From the NCBI RefSeq assembly GCF_014253075.1, contig NZ_JACLZJ010000001.1, positions 372,001 through 436,000 of the forward strand: DNA of 64,000 nucleotides, written 5' to 3'. Source of the stretch: Ochrobactrum sp. CM-21-5 (GTDB taxonomy: Bacteria > Pseudomonadota > Alphaproteobacteria > Rhizobiales > Rhizobiaceae). The first letter of the stretch is position 1, and each line of letters opens with the position of its first letter. The position numbers and the translations under genes were made by a program. Below the pieces are notes generated by a model that saw only the letters and a program-made list of their open reading frames with translations, was not told the origin of the DNA and did no database searches. Shown in pieces: positions 48,536 to 59,800 of the stretch.

Positions 48536-49357
48536 ATGGTTATAAATATCATTATCGCTCTCATCATTATTGGTGGGGTTCTATGGCTCTTGAAGTGGTG
48601 GAAGACGGGGCTTGTACTGATTGGTATGGGAGTCGTTCTTTATGGAGCGATTGTTTCTGCTATCCTGCCAGAATTTCTTATGAACCGCCTGCAATCGCCC
48701 TATAGCTCGCAGATGCAGTCGCAGCTTGAAGACAATGTGGTCTTCGTGGTGTTCGGCATGGGCACGCAAACCGTCAATGAACAAGGGAAGAAAGTGGCGG
48801 AGCCGCTTGTCTTTTCATACGGAACGATTTTCGATGCCGCGAGCATGTATCATCAATGCAAGTCGAAGGGGGTGAGCTGCAAATTCATTACCAGCGGTGC
48901 CGATGTAGCGGGAACCGGTGTTTCTGAAGCTGCTTCAATCGCCAAGGAGTTGGAGAAGGCTGGCGTCGATCCAGCTGTGATCATTAAAGATGAGGACAGC
49001 CGCAACTCGTGGATGAACGCAAAGAACACGGCCGCGATCTTGCGCGATCTCAAGCCGTCGAAAGTGGTGCTTTTGCAGTCAGCGCCCCTTATCAAGCGTG
49101 ATCTTCTGTATCTGGCGCACTTTGGTGTGCATCCCGAGCCTGTCGCTGCGGCCTATCTCACAGTGGCTCATACGAACCTGTCGTCTGCGGGGCTCTACTT
49201 CCTTGCAACCGATCTGGCGCTGCACGAAGAAATCGGGGTCTGGCGCTATGCAGTCTACGAGTTCATGGGCTGGAACGAACCCAGGCAGCCTCCGCTGCAA
49301 CTCGGTCAGGGCGGAGAAGAACAGTCTCCGGGGGCAATATCAGCGCCGACCCAATGA
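48536..49357 (+). CDS. YdcF-like (DUF218) membrane protein
   Basis: A 273-residue inner-membrane protein. Two N-terminal helices (about residues 3-24 and 26-46) precede a DUF218 Rossmann-like domain (VVFVVFGMGTQ, ITSGADVAGTGVSEAASIAKEL, EDSRNSWMNAKNTAAIL, VVLLQSAPLIKRD). Relatives ElyC and SanA are linked to envelope polysaccharide metabolism. The C-terminal 25 residues are low complexity. A strong terminator follows. Confidence 0.85.
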   Translation: MVINIIIALIIIGGVLWLLKWWKTGLVLIGMGVVLYGAIVSAILPEFLMNRLQSPYSSQMQSQLEDNVVFVVFGMGTQTVNEQGKKVAEPLVFSYGTIFDAASMYHQCKSKGVSCKFITSGADVAGTGVSEAASIAKELEKAGVDPAVIIKDEDSRNSWMNAKNTAAILRDLKPSKVVLLQSAPLIKRDLLYLAHFGVHPEPVAAAYLTVAHTNLSSAGLYFLATDLALHEEIGVWRYAVYEFMGWNEPRQPPLQLGQGGEEQSPGAISAPTQ

Positions 49358-49368
49358 ATTCATAATAA

Positions 49369-49408
49369 TTGCTGCTGGCGCGTTTATCGCCGCCAGCAGC
49401 AAATTTTT
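49369..49408 (+). terminator. Intrinsic terminator of the YdcF-like gene
   Basis: TTGCTGCTGGCG and CGCCAGCAGCAA form a strong stem, followed by ATTTTT, 12 bases after the stop codon. Confidence 0.9.
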
Positions 49409-49531
49409 CTCCTCTATCCCTCTCAAACTGCGCAGAAATTTCGAACCTGTTTCAAATAACGGTTACCTTGTGGCATCCTGTGCGCGACGACCTCTGATAC
49501 TGTTTTGGCCAATGGCAACGTGGAGACGGTC

Positions 49532-50560
49532 ATGAGGATATCGGGATTTTCTTTCGCACTTGCAGCACTGGTGGCTGTGGCGCCGCTGTTCGGAACCGTT
49601 GAGGCAAGCCATGCGGACCAGACACTCTTGAACGTGTCCTATGATCCGACGCGCGAGCTTTACAAGGACTACAATGCCGCCTTCGCTGCTCACTGGAAGA
49701 CCGAAACCGGCGAGACGGTAACGATTCGCGTCTCGCATGGCGGGTCAGGCAAGCAGGCCCGGTCGGTGATCGACGGCGTCAAGGCAGACGTGGTCACGCT
49801 GGCGCTTGAAAGCGATATTGATGCCATTGCAGCACTTTCCGGCAAAATCGACAAGGGCTGGCGCAAGCGCCTTCCCAACAATTCATCGCCCTACACATCC
49901 ACCATCGTTTTTCTCGTGCGCAAGGGCAATCCCAAGGGAATCAGGGACTGGGGCGATCTGGTGAAGGATGGCGTCGAGATCATCACGCCGAACCCGAAAA
50001 CATCCGGCGGTGCGCGCTGGAACTATCTCGCTGCCTGGGCTTGGGCAAACAAGCAGTACGGCGGTGACGAGCAGAAGATCAAGGATTATATCGCCGAACT
50101 TTTCCGCCATGTGCCTGTGCTGGACACTGGCGCGCGCGGCGCTACGACGACTTTCGTGCAGCGTCAGCTGGGCGATGTGCTGTTGGCTTGGGAAAATGAA
50201 GCTTATCTCTCGGTCGCGGAATTTGGCGAGGATGCATTCGACATCGTCGTTCCGCCGCAATCCATTCTGGCTGAACCGCCGGTCACAGTCGTGGACGGGA
50301 ATGCCGAGGCAAATGGCACAACCAAGTTGGCGCAGGCCTATCTCGAATATCTCTATTCGCCCGAAGGTCAGGCAATTGCCGCCAGGCATTTCTACCGTCC
50401 GTCGAAGCCGGACGTCATTCCGGCTGATAAGCAGCGCAAGTTTCCTGAACTGACGCTGGTGACGATCGATGACCCGATTTTCGGCGGATGGGCCAGGGCG
50501 CAGCCCTATCATTTCGGCGACGGAGGAACGTTCGACCAGATCTACAAGCCCGGCAGGTGA
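49532..50560 (+). CDS. sbp: Sulfate ABC transporter, periplasmic binding protein
   Basis: Sulfate/thiosulfate-binding protein (342 residues). A signal peptide ends near ASHAD (residue 31). The mature domain starts [18 protein letters not shown] and has [14 protein letters not shown] and [16 protein letters not shown], the sulfate-binding motifs. The ATG at 49,532 has GGAG upstream; a TTG nine codons earlier is less likely. It opens the sbp-cysT-cysW-cysA operon. Confidence 0.95.
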   Translation: MRISGFSFALAALVAVAPLFGTVEASHADQTLLNVSYDPTRELYKDYNAAFAAHWKTETGETVTIRVSHGGSGKQARSVIDGVKADVVTLALESDIDAIAALSGKIDKGWRKRLPNNSSPYTSTIVFLVRKGNPKGIRDWGDLVKDGVEIITPNPKTSGGARWNYLAAWAWANKQYGGDEQKIKDYIAELFRHVPVLDTGARGATTTFVQRQLGDVLLAWENEAYLSVAEFGEDAFDIVVPPQSILAEPPVTVVDGNAEANGTTKLAQAYLEYLYSPEGQAIAARHFYRPSKPDVIPADKQRKFPELTLVTIDDPIFGGWARAQPYHFGDGGTFDQIYKPGR

Positions 50561-50659
50561 CCGCAAGGGAAGCCAACCGGCGGGACAGATTAAACCAACC
50601 CGTTTCAGAGCCGGGCGCCGATCAGTAATCGTTTGCTGACAAGAGGGAACAAACACACA

Positions 50660-51526
50660 ATGTCTTCGCTCCCTGCACAGGCCAGGGCAGGGTGGCACTT
50701 CAGAAAGCCGAACGTCATTCCGGGTTTCCGGCTGACGTTCGGTTTCAGTGTTGCCTACCTGACTCTTCTCATCCTCATTCCGCTCGCGGCACTCGTGCTG
50801 CGCTCCACAGAGGTCGGTTTTTCCGGCTTCTGGCGGCTCATCATCGACGAGCGCACCTTGAAAGCACTGGAAACGAGTTTCGGAACCGCTTTCATTGCGG
50901 CCTTTGTCAATGTCATATTTGGTGTCATTCTGGCATGGGTTCTGGTGCGATATCGCTTTCCGGGCCGTCGTTTCGTCGATGCGATCGTCGATATTCCGTT
51001 CGCGCTGCCAACGGCGGTCGCCGGTATTGCGCTTGCGGCGATCTATGCACCCAATGGCTGGATAGGCAGCCTGCTTGCGCCGTTCAATATCCGCATTGCC
51101 TTTACGCGAGCCGGTATCGTTGTTGCGCTGATCTTCATCGGCTTGCCATTCGTGGTGCGCACGGTCCAGCCGATCATCGAAGAAATCAGCCGCGAGGTGG
51201 AGGAAGCCGCAGCAACCCTGGGCGCATCGCGTTTCCAGACCATCTGGCGCGTGCTCCTGCCAAGCTTGCAGCCTGCCATACTCACCGGTTTTGCGCTCGC
51301 CTTTGCGCGTGGCGTCGGCGAATATGGTTCGGTGATCTTCATTGCGGGCAATACGCCTTATGTGTCGGAGATTGCGCCGCTTCTCATTGTGATCAAGCTT
51401 GAAGAATATGACTATGCAGGCGCGACTGCGCTTGCCACCGTCATGCTGGCGCTCTCTTTCGCAATGCTGCTTTTCATCAATCTCGTTCAGGCGTGGACCA
51501 GAAGGAAATACGGTTATGGCGAATGA
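50660..51526 (+). CDS. cysT: Sulfate ABC transporter permease CysT
   Basis: Inner-membrane permease (288 residues, six helices) of the sulfate importer. The EAA loop is [28 protein letters not shown], and [17 protein letters not shown] is typical of CysT/CysU. It starts 99 bases after sbp and overlaps cysW by 11 bases. Confidence 0.95.
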   Translation: MSSLPAQARAGWHFRKPNVIPGFRLTFGFSVAYLTLLILIPLAALVLRSTEVGFSGFWRLIIDERTLKALETSFGTAFIAAFVNVIFGVILAWVLVRYRFPGRRFVDAIVDIPFALPTAVAGIALAAIYAPNGWIGSLLAPFNIRIAFTRAGIVVALIFIGLPFVVRTVQPIIEEISREVEEAAATLGASRFQTIWRVLLPSLQPAILTGFALAFARGVGEYGSVIFIAGNTPYVSEIAPLLIVIKLEEYDYAGATALATVMLALSFAMLLFINLVQAWTRRKYGYGE

Positions 51527-52379
51527 AGCCGTCATCTCCACACGCAGCGCGGTGACGGAAAGCCTGACCACACGTGTCACGCTGCTGGCGCTGGCGCTGG
51601 GCTTTCTGGCCTTGTTCCTCATCCTGCCGGTTGTCGCGGTCTTCGTGGAAGCGTTCCGCAAGGGGCCTGGAGAGTATCTGGCGGCGCTGGTCGAGCCTGA
51701 CGCCTGGGCGGCGATCCGGCTGACATTGATGGTCGCGGCCATCGCCGTACCGCTCAATATCGTCTTTGGCGTTGCAGCCGCCTGGGCCATCGCCAAGTTC
51801 GAGTTCAAGGGGAAAGCGCTTCTGACGACGCTGATCGACCTGCCGTTCTCGGTTTCGCCGGTCATTTCGGGGCTGGTCTTTGTGCTGCTTTTCTCAAGCC
51901 ACAGCTGGGCCGGTCCGTGGCTGTCGCGTCATGGCATCGAGATTCTTTTCGCGGTGCCGGGCATTGTCCTGGCCACGGTGTTCGTCACTTTTCCATTTGT
52001 CGCGCGCGAACTGATTCCGCTGATGCAGGAACAGGGAACGGGCGATGAGGAAGCCGCGATTTCACTTGGCGCCAATGGCTGGCAGACATTCCGTTACGTG
52101 ACCCTGCCGAACATCAAATGGGGCCTTCTCTATGGTGTGCTGCTTTGCAATGCGCGTGCGATGGGTGAATTCGGGGCGGTTTCGGTGGTGTCGGGCCATA
52201 TACGCGGCCTCACGAATACGATGCCACTGCATGTGGAAATTCTCTATAATGAATATAACTTTGTTGCCGCATTCGCGGTGGCGTCCCTGCTGGCTTTTCT
52301 TGCGCTTCTGACGTTGGCCGTCAAAACGGTACTGGAGTTGCGCTACGGAGGCGAGCTGGCAGGCAGCAATGGTCATTAG
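51516..52379 (+). CDS. cysW: Sulfate ABC transporter permease CysW
   Basis: Second permease (287 residues, six helices), partner of Cys[19 protein letters not shown] and an EAA loop [20 protein letters not shown] are diagnostic. The start [11 protein letters not shown] overlaps the cysT 3' end by 11 bases; the longer upstream frame within cysT is discounted. Confidence 0.95.
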   Translation: MANEAVISTRSAVTESLTTRVTLLALALGFLALFLILPVVAVFVEAFRKGPGEYLAALVEPDAWAAIRLTLMVAAIAVPLNIVFGVAAAWAIAKFEFKGKALLTTLIDLPFSVSPVISGLVFVLLFSSHSWAGPWLSRHGIEILFAVPGIVLATVFVTFPFVARELIPLMQEQGTGDEEAAISLGANGWQTFRYVTLPNIKWGLLYGVLLCNARAMGEFGAVSVVSGHIRGLTNTMPLHVEILYNEYNFVAAFAVASLLAFLALLTLAVKTVLELRYGGELAGSNGH

Positions 52380-52380
52380 G

Positions 52381-52425
52381 GCGTTTCCGGCAAAAGTGCG
52401 GAGCGGTTTTGCGTTGGAGGCAAAG
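52381..52425. repeat. Degenerate palindrome copy 5 between cysW and cysA
   Basis: The left half (GCGTTTCCGGCAAAAGTGCG, then AGCGGTTTTGCG) matches the repeat family closely, but the right arm has decayed to GGAGGCAAAGG and now precedes the cysA ribosome site AAGGAAGG. Confidence 0.65.
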
Positions 52426-52437
52426 GAAGGATTGGGA

Positions 52438-53511
52438 ATGGAAGTTCGTGTTGCCGGGGTGCGTAAGGAGTTTGCTCGCTTTCCGGCTCTGCATAATGTG
52501 TCGCTGGATATCCGTTCCGGTGAATTGATTGCACTGCTCGGTCCTTCCGGGTCGGGGAAAACAACGCTGTTGCGTCTGATCGCCGGTCTGGAAACGCCGA
52601 CGGAGGGTACGATTTTTTTTGGCGAAGAGGATGCTTCGCAAAAGAGCGTGCAGGAGCGCAATGTCGGTTTCGTCTTCCAGCATTACGCTCTGTTCCGTCA
52701 TATGACTGTGGCGGACAATATCGGTTTCGGCCTCAAGGTGCGCCCGGGTGCGACGCGGCCTGCCGCCGCCGATATTCGCCATCGCGCATTGGAATTGCTC
52801 GATCTGGTACAGTTGCAGGGACTGGAAAAGCGTTATCCTGCACAGCTTTCCGGTGGCCAGCGCCAGCGGGTTGCACTTGCCCGCGCCATGGCCATCGAAC
52901 CGAAAGTGCTGCTTCTGGATGAGCCGTTCGGTGCTCTCGACGCGCAGGTGCGAAAAGAATTGCGCCGCTGGTTGCGTGAAATTCATGACAAGACAGGTCA
53001 TACCACGGTTTTCGTGACGCATGACCAGGATGAGGCGCTGGAACTGGCTGATCGTGTGGTGGTGATGAGCCAGGGCCGTATCGAGCAGATCGGCACGCCG
53101 GACGAAGTCTATGACAATCCGAATTCGCCGTTCGTCTACGGTTTCATTGGCGAGTCGAGTACGTTGCCGGTGCGCGTTGAAAATGGCGAGGTCTGGCTGA
53201 CCGATCGCAACATAGGGCTTGCTGCGGAAGGCGCGTCAGACGGTGAGGCGCAGCTTTTCTTCCGCCCGCACGATGTCGAATTGCTCGACGGTTGCGGCGG
53301 CTGTATCGCGGGCACCGTGGTGGCTAGCCGCCGCTCCGGCGGTAAGCGGCGCGTGGAGCTGGAAATCGGCGGCTCGCGCGAGCGGATCGAAATCGAGATA
53401 CCAGCCGAGCATCCGGCGGGGGAGAAGAGCCGCATCGCTTTCCGTCCGCGGTACTGGCGGCTTTTTCCAGCTGGAGAAATGGAACAGGCACCCGTGAAAA
53501 CAGACGCTTGA
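52438..53511 (+). CDS. cysA: Sulfate ABC transporter ATPase CysA
   Basis: ATPase (357 residues) of the sulfate importer. Walker [11 protein letters not shown], signature [14 protein letters not shown], Walker [13 protein letters not shown] and H-loop VTHDQDEA are intact; a TOBE-type regulatory domain covers about residues 240-345 with RPHDVELL. The start [12 protein letters not shown] has AAGGAAGG upstream. It is the last gene of the operon. Confidence 0.96.
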   Translation: MEVRVAGVRKEFARFPALHNVSLDIRSGELIALLGPSGSGKTTLLRLIAGLETPTEGTIFFGEEDASQKSVQERNVGFVFQHYALFRHMTVADNIGFGLKVRPGATRPAAADIRHRALELLDLVQLQGLEKRYPAQLSGGQRQRVALARAMAIEPKVLLLDEPFGALDAQVRKELRRWLREIHDKTGHTTVFVTHDQDEALELADRVVVMSQGRIEQIGTPDEVYDNPNSPFVYGFIGESSTLPVRVENGEVWLTDRNIGLAAEGASDGEAQLFFRPHDVELLDGCGGCIAGTVVASRRSGGKRRVELEIGGSRERIEIEIPAEHPAGEKSRIAFRPRYWRLFPAGEMEQAPVKTDA

Positions 53512-53894
53512 ATAGTACAGGCTGACGTGGAATCGAGCAAAGCCCGGCCTTGCGCGGTGATTCCGGTGCTGTTGCCGGGCTTCTGCCGGAGGACGGCGGG
53601 AAAGCGGCCTCGCGCAAATTTTTCAAAGCTTTGCGCGGGGGAGTATTATTTTTATTTTCAATATGTTAGGGTTTCAAAATCCGGAGTGTTTCATAACGCA
53701 ACATTAATGCGCGGAAAGAATTGTGCGTTGCGATTTAAATGGTTTGAATATCAGCACATTCCGTCGTCGCATTTTGGCCAAATGCGCCCGACATTCAGGG
53801 AACCGATTGCGGATGCTGCCGTTTCTCTGGAACGAAAGTTCAGTATCCACCCGCCGCATATAACTCATTTTCTTGGGAAAGGCTGTTAAGGCAG
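53512..53894. other. Region of about 380 bp upstream of cgs
   Basis: Between cysA and cgs. It contains two hairpins; the stronger (CGCGCAAA/TTTGCGCG at 53,611-53,637) is followed by a T-rich stretch and may end the cys transcript. The right 250 bases are AT-rich and should hold the cgs promoter and leader. A 120-codon frame here is not convincing. Confidence 0.55.
53611..53637 (+). terminator. Probable terminator of the sulfate operon
   Basis: Perfect 8-bp arms CGCGCAAA/TTTGCGCG with an 11-base loop; after GGGGAGTA comes TTATTTTTATTTTC. The gap before the T-rich part makes it imperfect. A weaker AAGCCCGGC/GCCGGGCTT repeat lies at about 53,541-53,582. Confidence 0.45.
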
Positions 53895-56800
53895 ATGCCG
53901 GAATTGTCTTCTTCGCTGTCCAGTTCGACCTCTACCGAGCCCAAATCGCCCAACTCGTTTGAGCCTAATCCGTCCAAGCCGAATATCTCGGATCAGATTC
54001 CGCCTGAGCAGCCTTCTCCTATCCGTGCTCACTACAAGACGGAAGAGGAGCTGGGTGTACTTGCTGCCGCTGTTGCGCGCGGTGAGCATATTCCGCTGCC
54101 CGGCTATCTGCATTTTCCGTTCGATCAGCGGCTGTCTGAAAATGGCAAGCTGATCCTGCACGCCTATCGTGCCTCCGATGCCGCTTCGCGCGCGGGCGAA
54201 ACCATCACACCTGCCGCGCAGTGGCTGCTCGACAATCATTATCAGATCGACAAGAACGTCCAGCAGACCCGACGCGATCTGCCGCGCCGTTTCATTCGCC
54301 AGCTGCCGCTGTACGATGCTGTCGAGGGTATGCCACGCATCTTTGCGCTCGCCTGGCTTTACGTCGCTCACACGGACAGCAATTTTTCGCTGAAGACGCT
54401 GACCGCCATCGTCAAAGGCTTTCAGACCGTCGAGCCGCTGAAGATCGGCGAACTTTGGGCGCTGCCTTCGGCGGTGCGCTATTTCCTGATCGAGAATGCA
54501 CGCCGTCTGGCCATGCGCGTCGATCGTGCGCGGGAAATGCGCATTCTCGCCAATACGGCGGCTGACCGCATTGTGGTCGCCGCCGACGGCGCCGAACTGG
54601 AAACTGTTCTCGCCGGATATGCGCAGGCGGCGCGCGACAGCACCTTTGCCACCCATCTACTTTATCGCCTGCGTTCGGCCTCCACCGATACGACTGCGGC
54701 TGCAAGCTGGCTGGAACGTATTCTGGAGCAGGAAGGCAGCAACCCCGAAGACGCCATCGTCGAGGAACATGCCCGCCAATCCACCGGCGGCGTCACGATG
54801 GGTAACGTCATCCGCAGCCTGAAATCCATCGATGATGTCGATTGGGAAACATGGTTCGAAACCGTCAACGAGGTTGATGCGATCCTGCGCGATCACAGTG
54901 ATTTCGAATTGCTCGATTTCCGTTCCCGCAATGCTTATCGCGTGACCATCGAAAAGCTTGCCCGCTTTTCGGATATGAGCGAAATCGACATCACCTGGGC
55001 AGCCCTGAAGCTGGCCGAAGATGGCAGCCGCGCAGAAAAGGCAGGCCACCCCGAAGCCGAAGGCAAGGGGGCAATTGCCTATTATCTGTCAGGTGACGGT
55101 CGCACCGAACTGGAAAAGGTCTGCGGCTACAAGGCGCCGTTTGGTGTCCGGGCACTGCGCTTTTATCGCGGTCTGGGACTGTTCGGTCTTTTCATTCCGA
55201 CGGCCATCTTCACGATCCTGATACTGGCTCTCGTCAATTATTGCATGATACGCGCAGGCCTTTCGACGGATCTGCGCACGCTCTTCACGCTTCTCGCCAT
55301 TTTCCCGGCAATGGACGCCTCCTATTCGCTGTTCAATGCGCTGGTGCCGTGGTTCGTCCAGCCCACGCGCCTGATCGGCTTCGAATATAAGGAAGGACTG
55401 CCGCCGGAAGCATGCACACTCGTTGCTGTGCCGACCTTCATCACATCGCGCGATTCCATCGATGAGCAGATCCGCAATATGGAGGTTCATTATCTGACCA
55501 ACCCGCGCGGCGAAATCTATTTCGCTCTGGTCAGCGACTGGGTGGATGCCGAGCAGGAAATCACCCCTGCGGACATGGAAATCTACGAATATGCGCACGA
55601 TGAAATCGCCAAGCTCAACGAGCACTATACCGGTGACGACCAGCCGCGTTTCTTCCTGCTTCACCGCCGCCGTCTCTATAACGAGAAACAGAATTGCTGG
55701 ATGGGTTGGGAGCGCAAGCGCGGAAAGCTGCACGAGCTGAATCTGCTGCTGCGCGGCGATCAGGATACGAGTTTCTTCCCGCCGGACGAGCGCCTGCCGA
55801 AAGAAATCAAATATGTGATGACGCTCGATGCCGATACGCGTCTGACGCCGGAAGCGGTCACGCATCTGGCAGGCAAGCTCAGCCACCCGCTGAATCGCCC
55901 GGTCATCGATGAAAAGACAGGCAATATTGTCCGCGGCTACGGCATCCTCCAGCCGCGAGTAACGCCGTCGCTGACCACCGGGGATGAAGCTTCATTCCTG
56001 CAGCGGGTCTTTTCGGTCAATCGCGGCATCGACCCTTACGTCTTTGCGGTTTCCGACACCTATCAGGATCTCTTGGGCGAAGGCACCTTCACCGGCAAGG
56101 GTCTTTACGACATTGATGCTTTTGAAGCGGCCTTGAAGGCTCGTGTGCCGGAAAATACGCTCCTCAGCCATGATCTTCTGGAAGGTGGTTATGCCCGTGC
56201 CGCTCTGGTGAGCGACGTTGAAGTGGTGGAGGATTATCCGACCGGCTACAATGTCGACGTGTCGCGCCACCATCGCTGGGCGCGTGGCGACTGGCAGCTT
56301 CTGCCGTGGCTCTTTTCCACCAAGCGCGGAGTCAGTGCCGTTACGCGCTGGAAGATGGTCGATAATCTGCGTCGTTCGCTTAATCCCATCCTCTGGCTGC
56401 TGGCAGCCATCGTCGGCTGGAGTGTTCTGCCGCTCGGGCCTGCCGCTGTCTGGCAGGGTTTCCTGATCCTCTCGATGTTCGTCGCCCCGACCTTCGGCAT
56501 TGTGACGAACCTAATCCCGGTAAGCATGGATTATTCGCTGAAGGGCCACGCGCAATCCTTGCTGACCGACATTGCGCTGGGCACGGCGGATGTGGCGCTG
56601 CGCACCACTTTCATTGCGCATTCGGCCTTCCTGATGGCCGATGCGATTGCCCGCACCGTCTATCGTCTGTTCGTCTCGCGCCGCAATCTTCTGGAGTGGC
56701 GCACCGCCGCGCAGGCAAAGACCTCGCCGGATACGCTGCTCTTCTATTTCCAGCTCATGTGGCCTGCAATGGCCATTGCCGGGCTGGCGATCTTCTTCCC

Positions 56801-59800
56801 ACTGGCCGCCCGCAGCCACGCCGCACTGATTGCTGCGCCGTTTGTGGTAATCTGGTTCGCTTCGCCGCTGATCGCCTGGCTCGTCAGCCGCTCGGCCAAG
56901 CCGCAGGATACGCTTGAAGTTCTGTCCTCCGACAAGGCGGATCTGCGCCGTTATGCGCGCCGCACCTGGCGCTACTTCGCCGAATTCACCAACGAGGAAA
57001 ACAACCATCTGCCGCCGGACAATTTTCAGGAAGACCCGGCTCCGATCGTTGCGCAACGCACCTCGCCAACCAATATCGGCGTCTATTTTCTCTCGGTCGT
57101 TGCCGCCCGGGACTTCGGCTGGATCGGCTTCGATGAAACGCTGGACCGGGTCGAGGCGACCATTGGCACGCTGGAGAAGATGGAGAAGTATCAGGGCCAT
57201 CTCTACAACTGGTACGAAACCAATACTCTGACGCCGATGCGCCCGCTTTATGTATCGGCGGTGGACAGCGGCAATCTTGCCGGTCATCTGGTCACCTTGT
57301 CCTCGGCTCTCGAAGAATGGGCGGAGGCCCCGTCCGTCTATATCCAGGGTGATCTCGACGGCATCCTCGACGTCAATGATATTCTTGAGGAAACCATCGC
57401 GAGAATCCCGGACGACCGCCGCATCCTGCGTCCGCTACGCCGCCGCCTGGAAGAGCGCATCGCCAACTTCCGCCGCGCGGTGCTGTCCATCAAGGAAGAG
57501 CCGGAAACGGCATCTTTCCGCACCATCAACCTGTCGCTGTTCGCTTCCGATATCGTGCGCCTGATGGACGAGCTCGATAGCGAAGTCGAGACAATCGCCA
57601 GCGCCGAAGCCCGGGAATGGGCGCGCATTCTGGTCGATACGTGCAAGGCGCATACGGATGACGCCATTGGCGAGCACGATACCGACCAGTTGCGCGAGCG
57701 CCTGCGCGATATGGCAACTCGCGCCCGCCAGCTGGCTTTCGACATGCAGTTCGGCTTCCTTGAGCGCCAGGAACGCCGCCTTCTGTCCATCGGTTTCCGC
57801 GTGCAGGAAAACGAACTGGACGAAAGCTGCTACGACCTTCTGGCCTCCGAAGCGCGTCTGGCGAGCCTCTTTGCCATCGCCAAGGGCGACGTGCCGGTCG
57901 AACACTGGTTCAAGCTGGGCCGTCTTCTGGTGCCGGTGGGCTGGAAGGGCGCACTGCTCTCCTGGTCCGGTTCGATGTTCGAATATCTGATGCCGCCGCT
58001 GGTCATGTCCGAGCCGCTCGGCTCGCTTCTCGACCAGACCAACAAGCTCGTCGTGCAGCGCCAGATCGATTATGCCACCTCGCGCGGTCTGCCGTGGGGC
58101 ATTTCGGAAGCGGCGTTCAATGCGCGCGATGCGCATATGAACTACCAGTATTCGAATTTCGGCGTGCCTAATCTCGGTCTTCAGCGCGGCCTGTCGCGAA
58201 ATGCCGTGATCGCGCCCTATGCAAGCCTGCTTGCCGCGCAATATCAGCCGGCCGCAGCGGTCGCCAATCTCAAGCGACTGGAAAAGCTAGGCGCGCTCGG
58301 CCGCTACGGCTTCCACGATTCGGTGGACTTTACGCCGTCCCGCGTGCGTGAGGGCGAGACCTGTGCGGTGGTGAAGAACTACTACGCCCACCATCATGGC
58401 ATGGCGATCATCGCGGTCAACAACGTGATCTTCGAAGGCCGGATGCGCGAGCGTTTCCACTCCGATCCGGTGATCGAGGCGGCCGAACTTCTGCTGCAGG
58501 AAAAGGCGCCACGCGAAATCCCGATGATCTACGCCAAGACGGAAAATCCGATGCGCGTGGATTCCGGCGGCTTCGACGACGCGCCGATGCGCATCATCGA
58601 CAAGCCGTTCAGGGCGCCGCGCACCACGCATATGATGTCGAACGGCCAATATGCGCTGATGGTGACGGCGAACGGTTCCGGCTACAGCCGCTGGCACAAC
58701 TGGGATATCACCCGCTTCCATGCCGATGCCTCGGAAGATCTTCAGGGCACCTTCCTGTTCCTGCGCGACATGGAAAGCGGCTATTCGTGGTCGGCGACCG
58801 GCGAGCCGGTGCGCAATCCGGAAGAGGAAACCAAGACCGTCTTCACGGAAGACAAGGCGGAATTCTACAAGACCGCCGGTGACATCAAGACGGTTATGGA
58901 GGTGATCGTTTCATCGGAATCCGACGGTGAGGGTCGCAGGCTCGACATCATCAACACCAGCCCGCGCGATCGCATGATCGAGATTACGTCCTATGCCGAA
59001 CTGGTGTTGAACGACAGTGACAGCGATGCCGCCCATCCGGCCTTTGCCAAGATGTTCGTCGAAACCGAAATAGCCGATAACGGTTCGACCATCTATGCGA
59101 ATCGCCGCAAGCGCGCGCCGTCCGATCCGGATATTCACGTCGCGCATTTTGTGACCGATCTTTCGGGCTCGATCCGCGAAACGGAAGTCGAAACCGATCG
59201 CCGCGCCTTCATCGGCCGCGGTCGTTCGCTGCGTGATGCGGCGGCTTTCGATCCGGGGGCGAAATTCACCGGCAGTCAGGGCTGTGTGCTCGATCCCATC
59301 GCTTCGGTGCGCACGCGCGTCCGCGTTCCGGCGCACAAGAAGGTGAGCCTCGTCTTCTGGACATTTGCAGGCGGCAGCCGTGATGCGGTGGAGCATGCCG
59401 TGGCGATGCATCGTCATCCGGAAACCTTCGCCCGCGAATACTCGCTCTCCTGGACGAGTTCGCAGGTGCAGCTCTATCATATCGGCATCAAGCCGGCGGA
59501 AGCCGCCGACTATCAGAAGGTTGCGGCCTATCTTCTCTATCCGGAGCGCGCGCTGCGCCAGCCGCCGGAAGTGATAGCGAGCGGTCTCGGCAAACAGTCC
59601 GATCTCTGGCCGATGTCGATTTCGGGCGACTATCCGATCTTTGCGCTGCGCATCGACAACGAAGCCGATCTCGATGTTCTGCGCGGTGTACTGCGTGCGC
59701 AGGAATACTGGCGCAGCAAGGGCCTTACCGTCGATGTGGTGGTGGTCAACGAACGCGCTTTCTCCTATGCTCAGGATACGCAGCGCGCCATCGACTGGAT

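Noticed and set aside
49883-51865. 660-codon open frame antisense to sbp-cysT-cysW
   Set aside because: It crosses three well-recognised genes on the other strand and has a low-quality Arg-rich translation.
53527-53889. 120-codon forward frame upstream of cgs
   Set aside because: Poor composition, no ribosome site, and it covers the probable terminator and promoter region.
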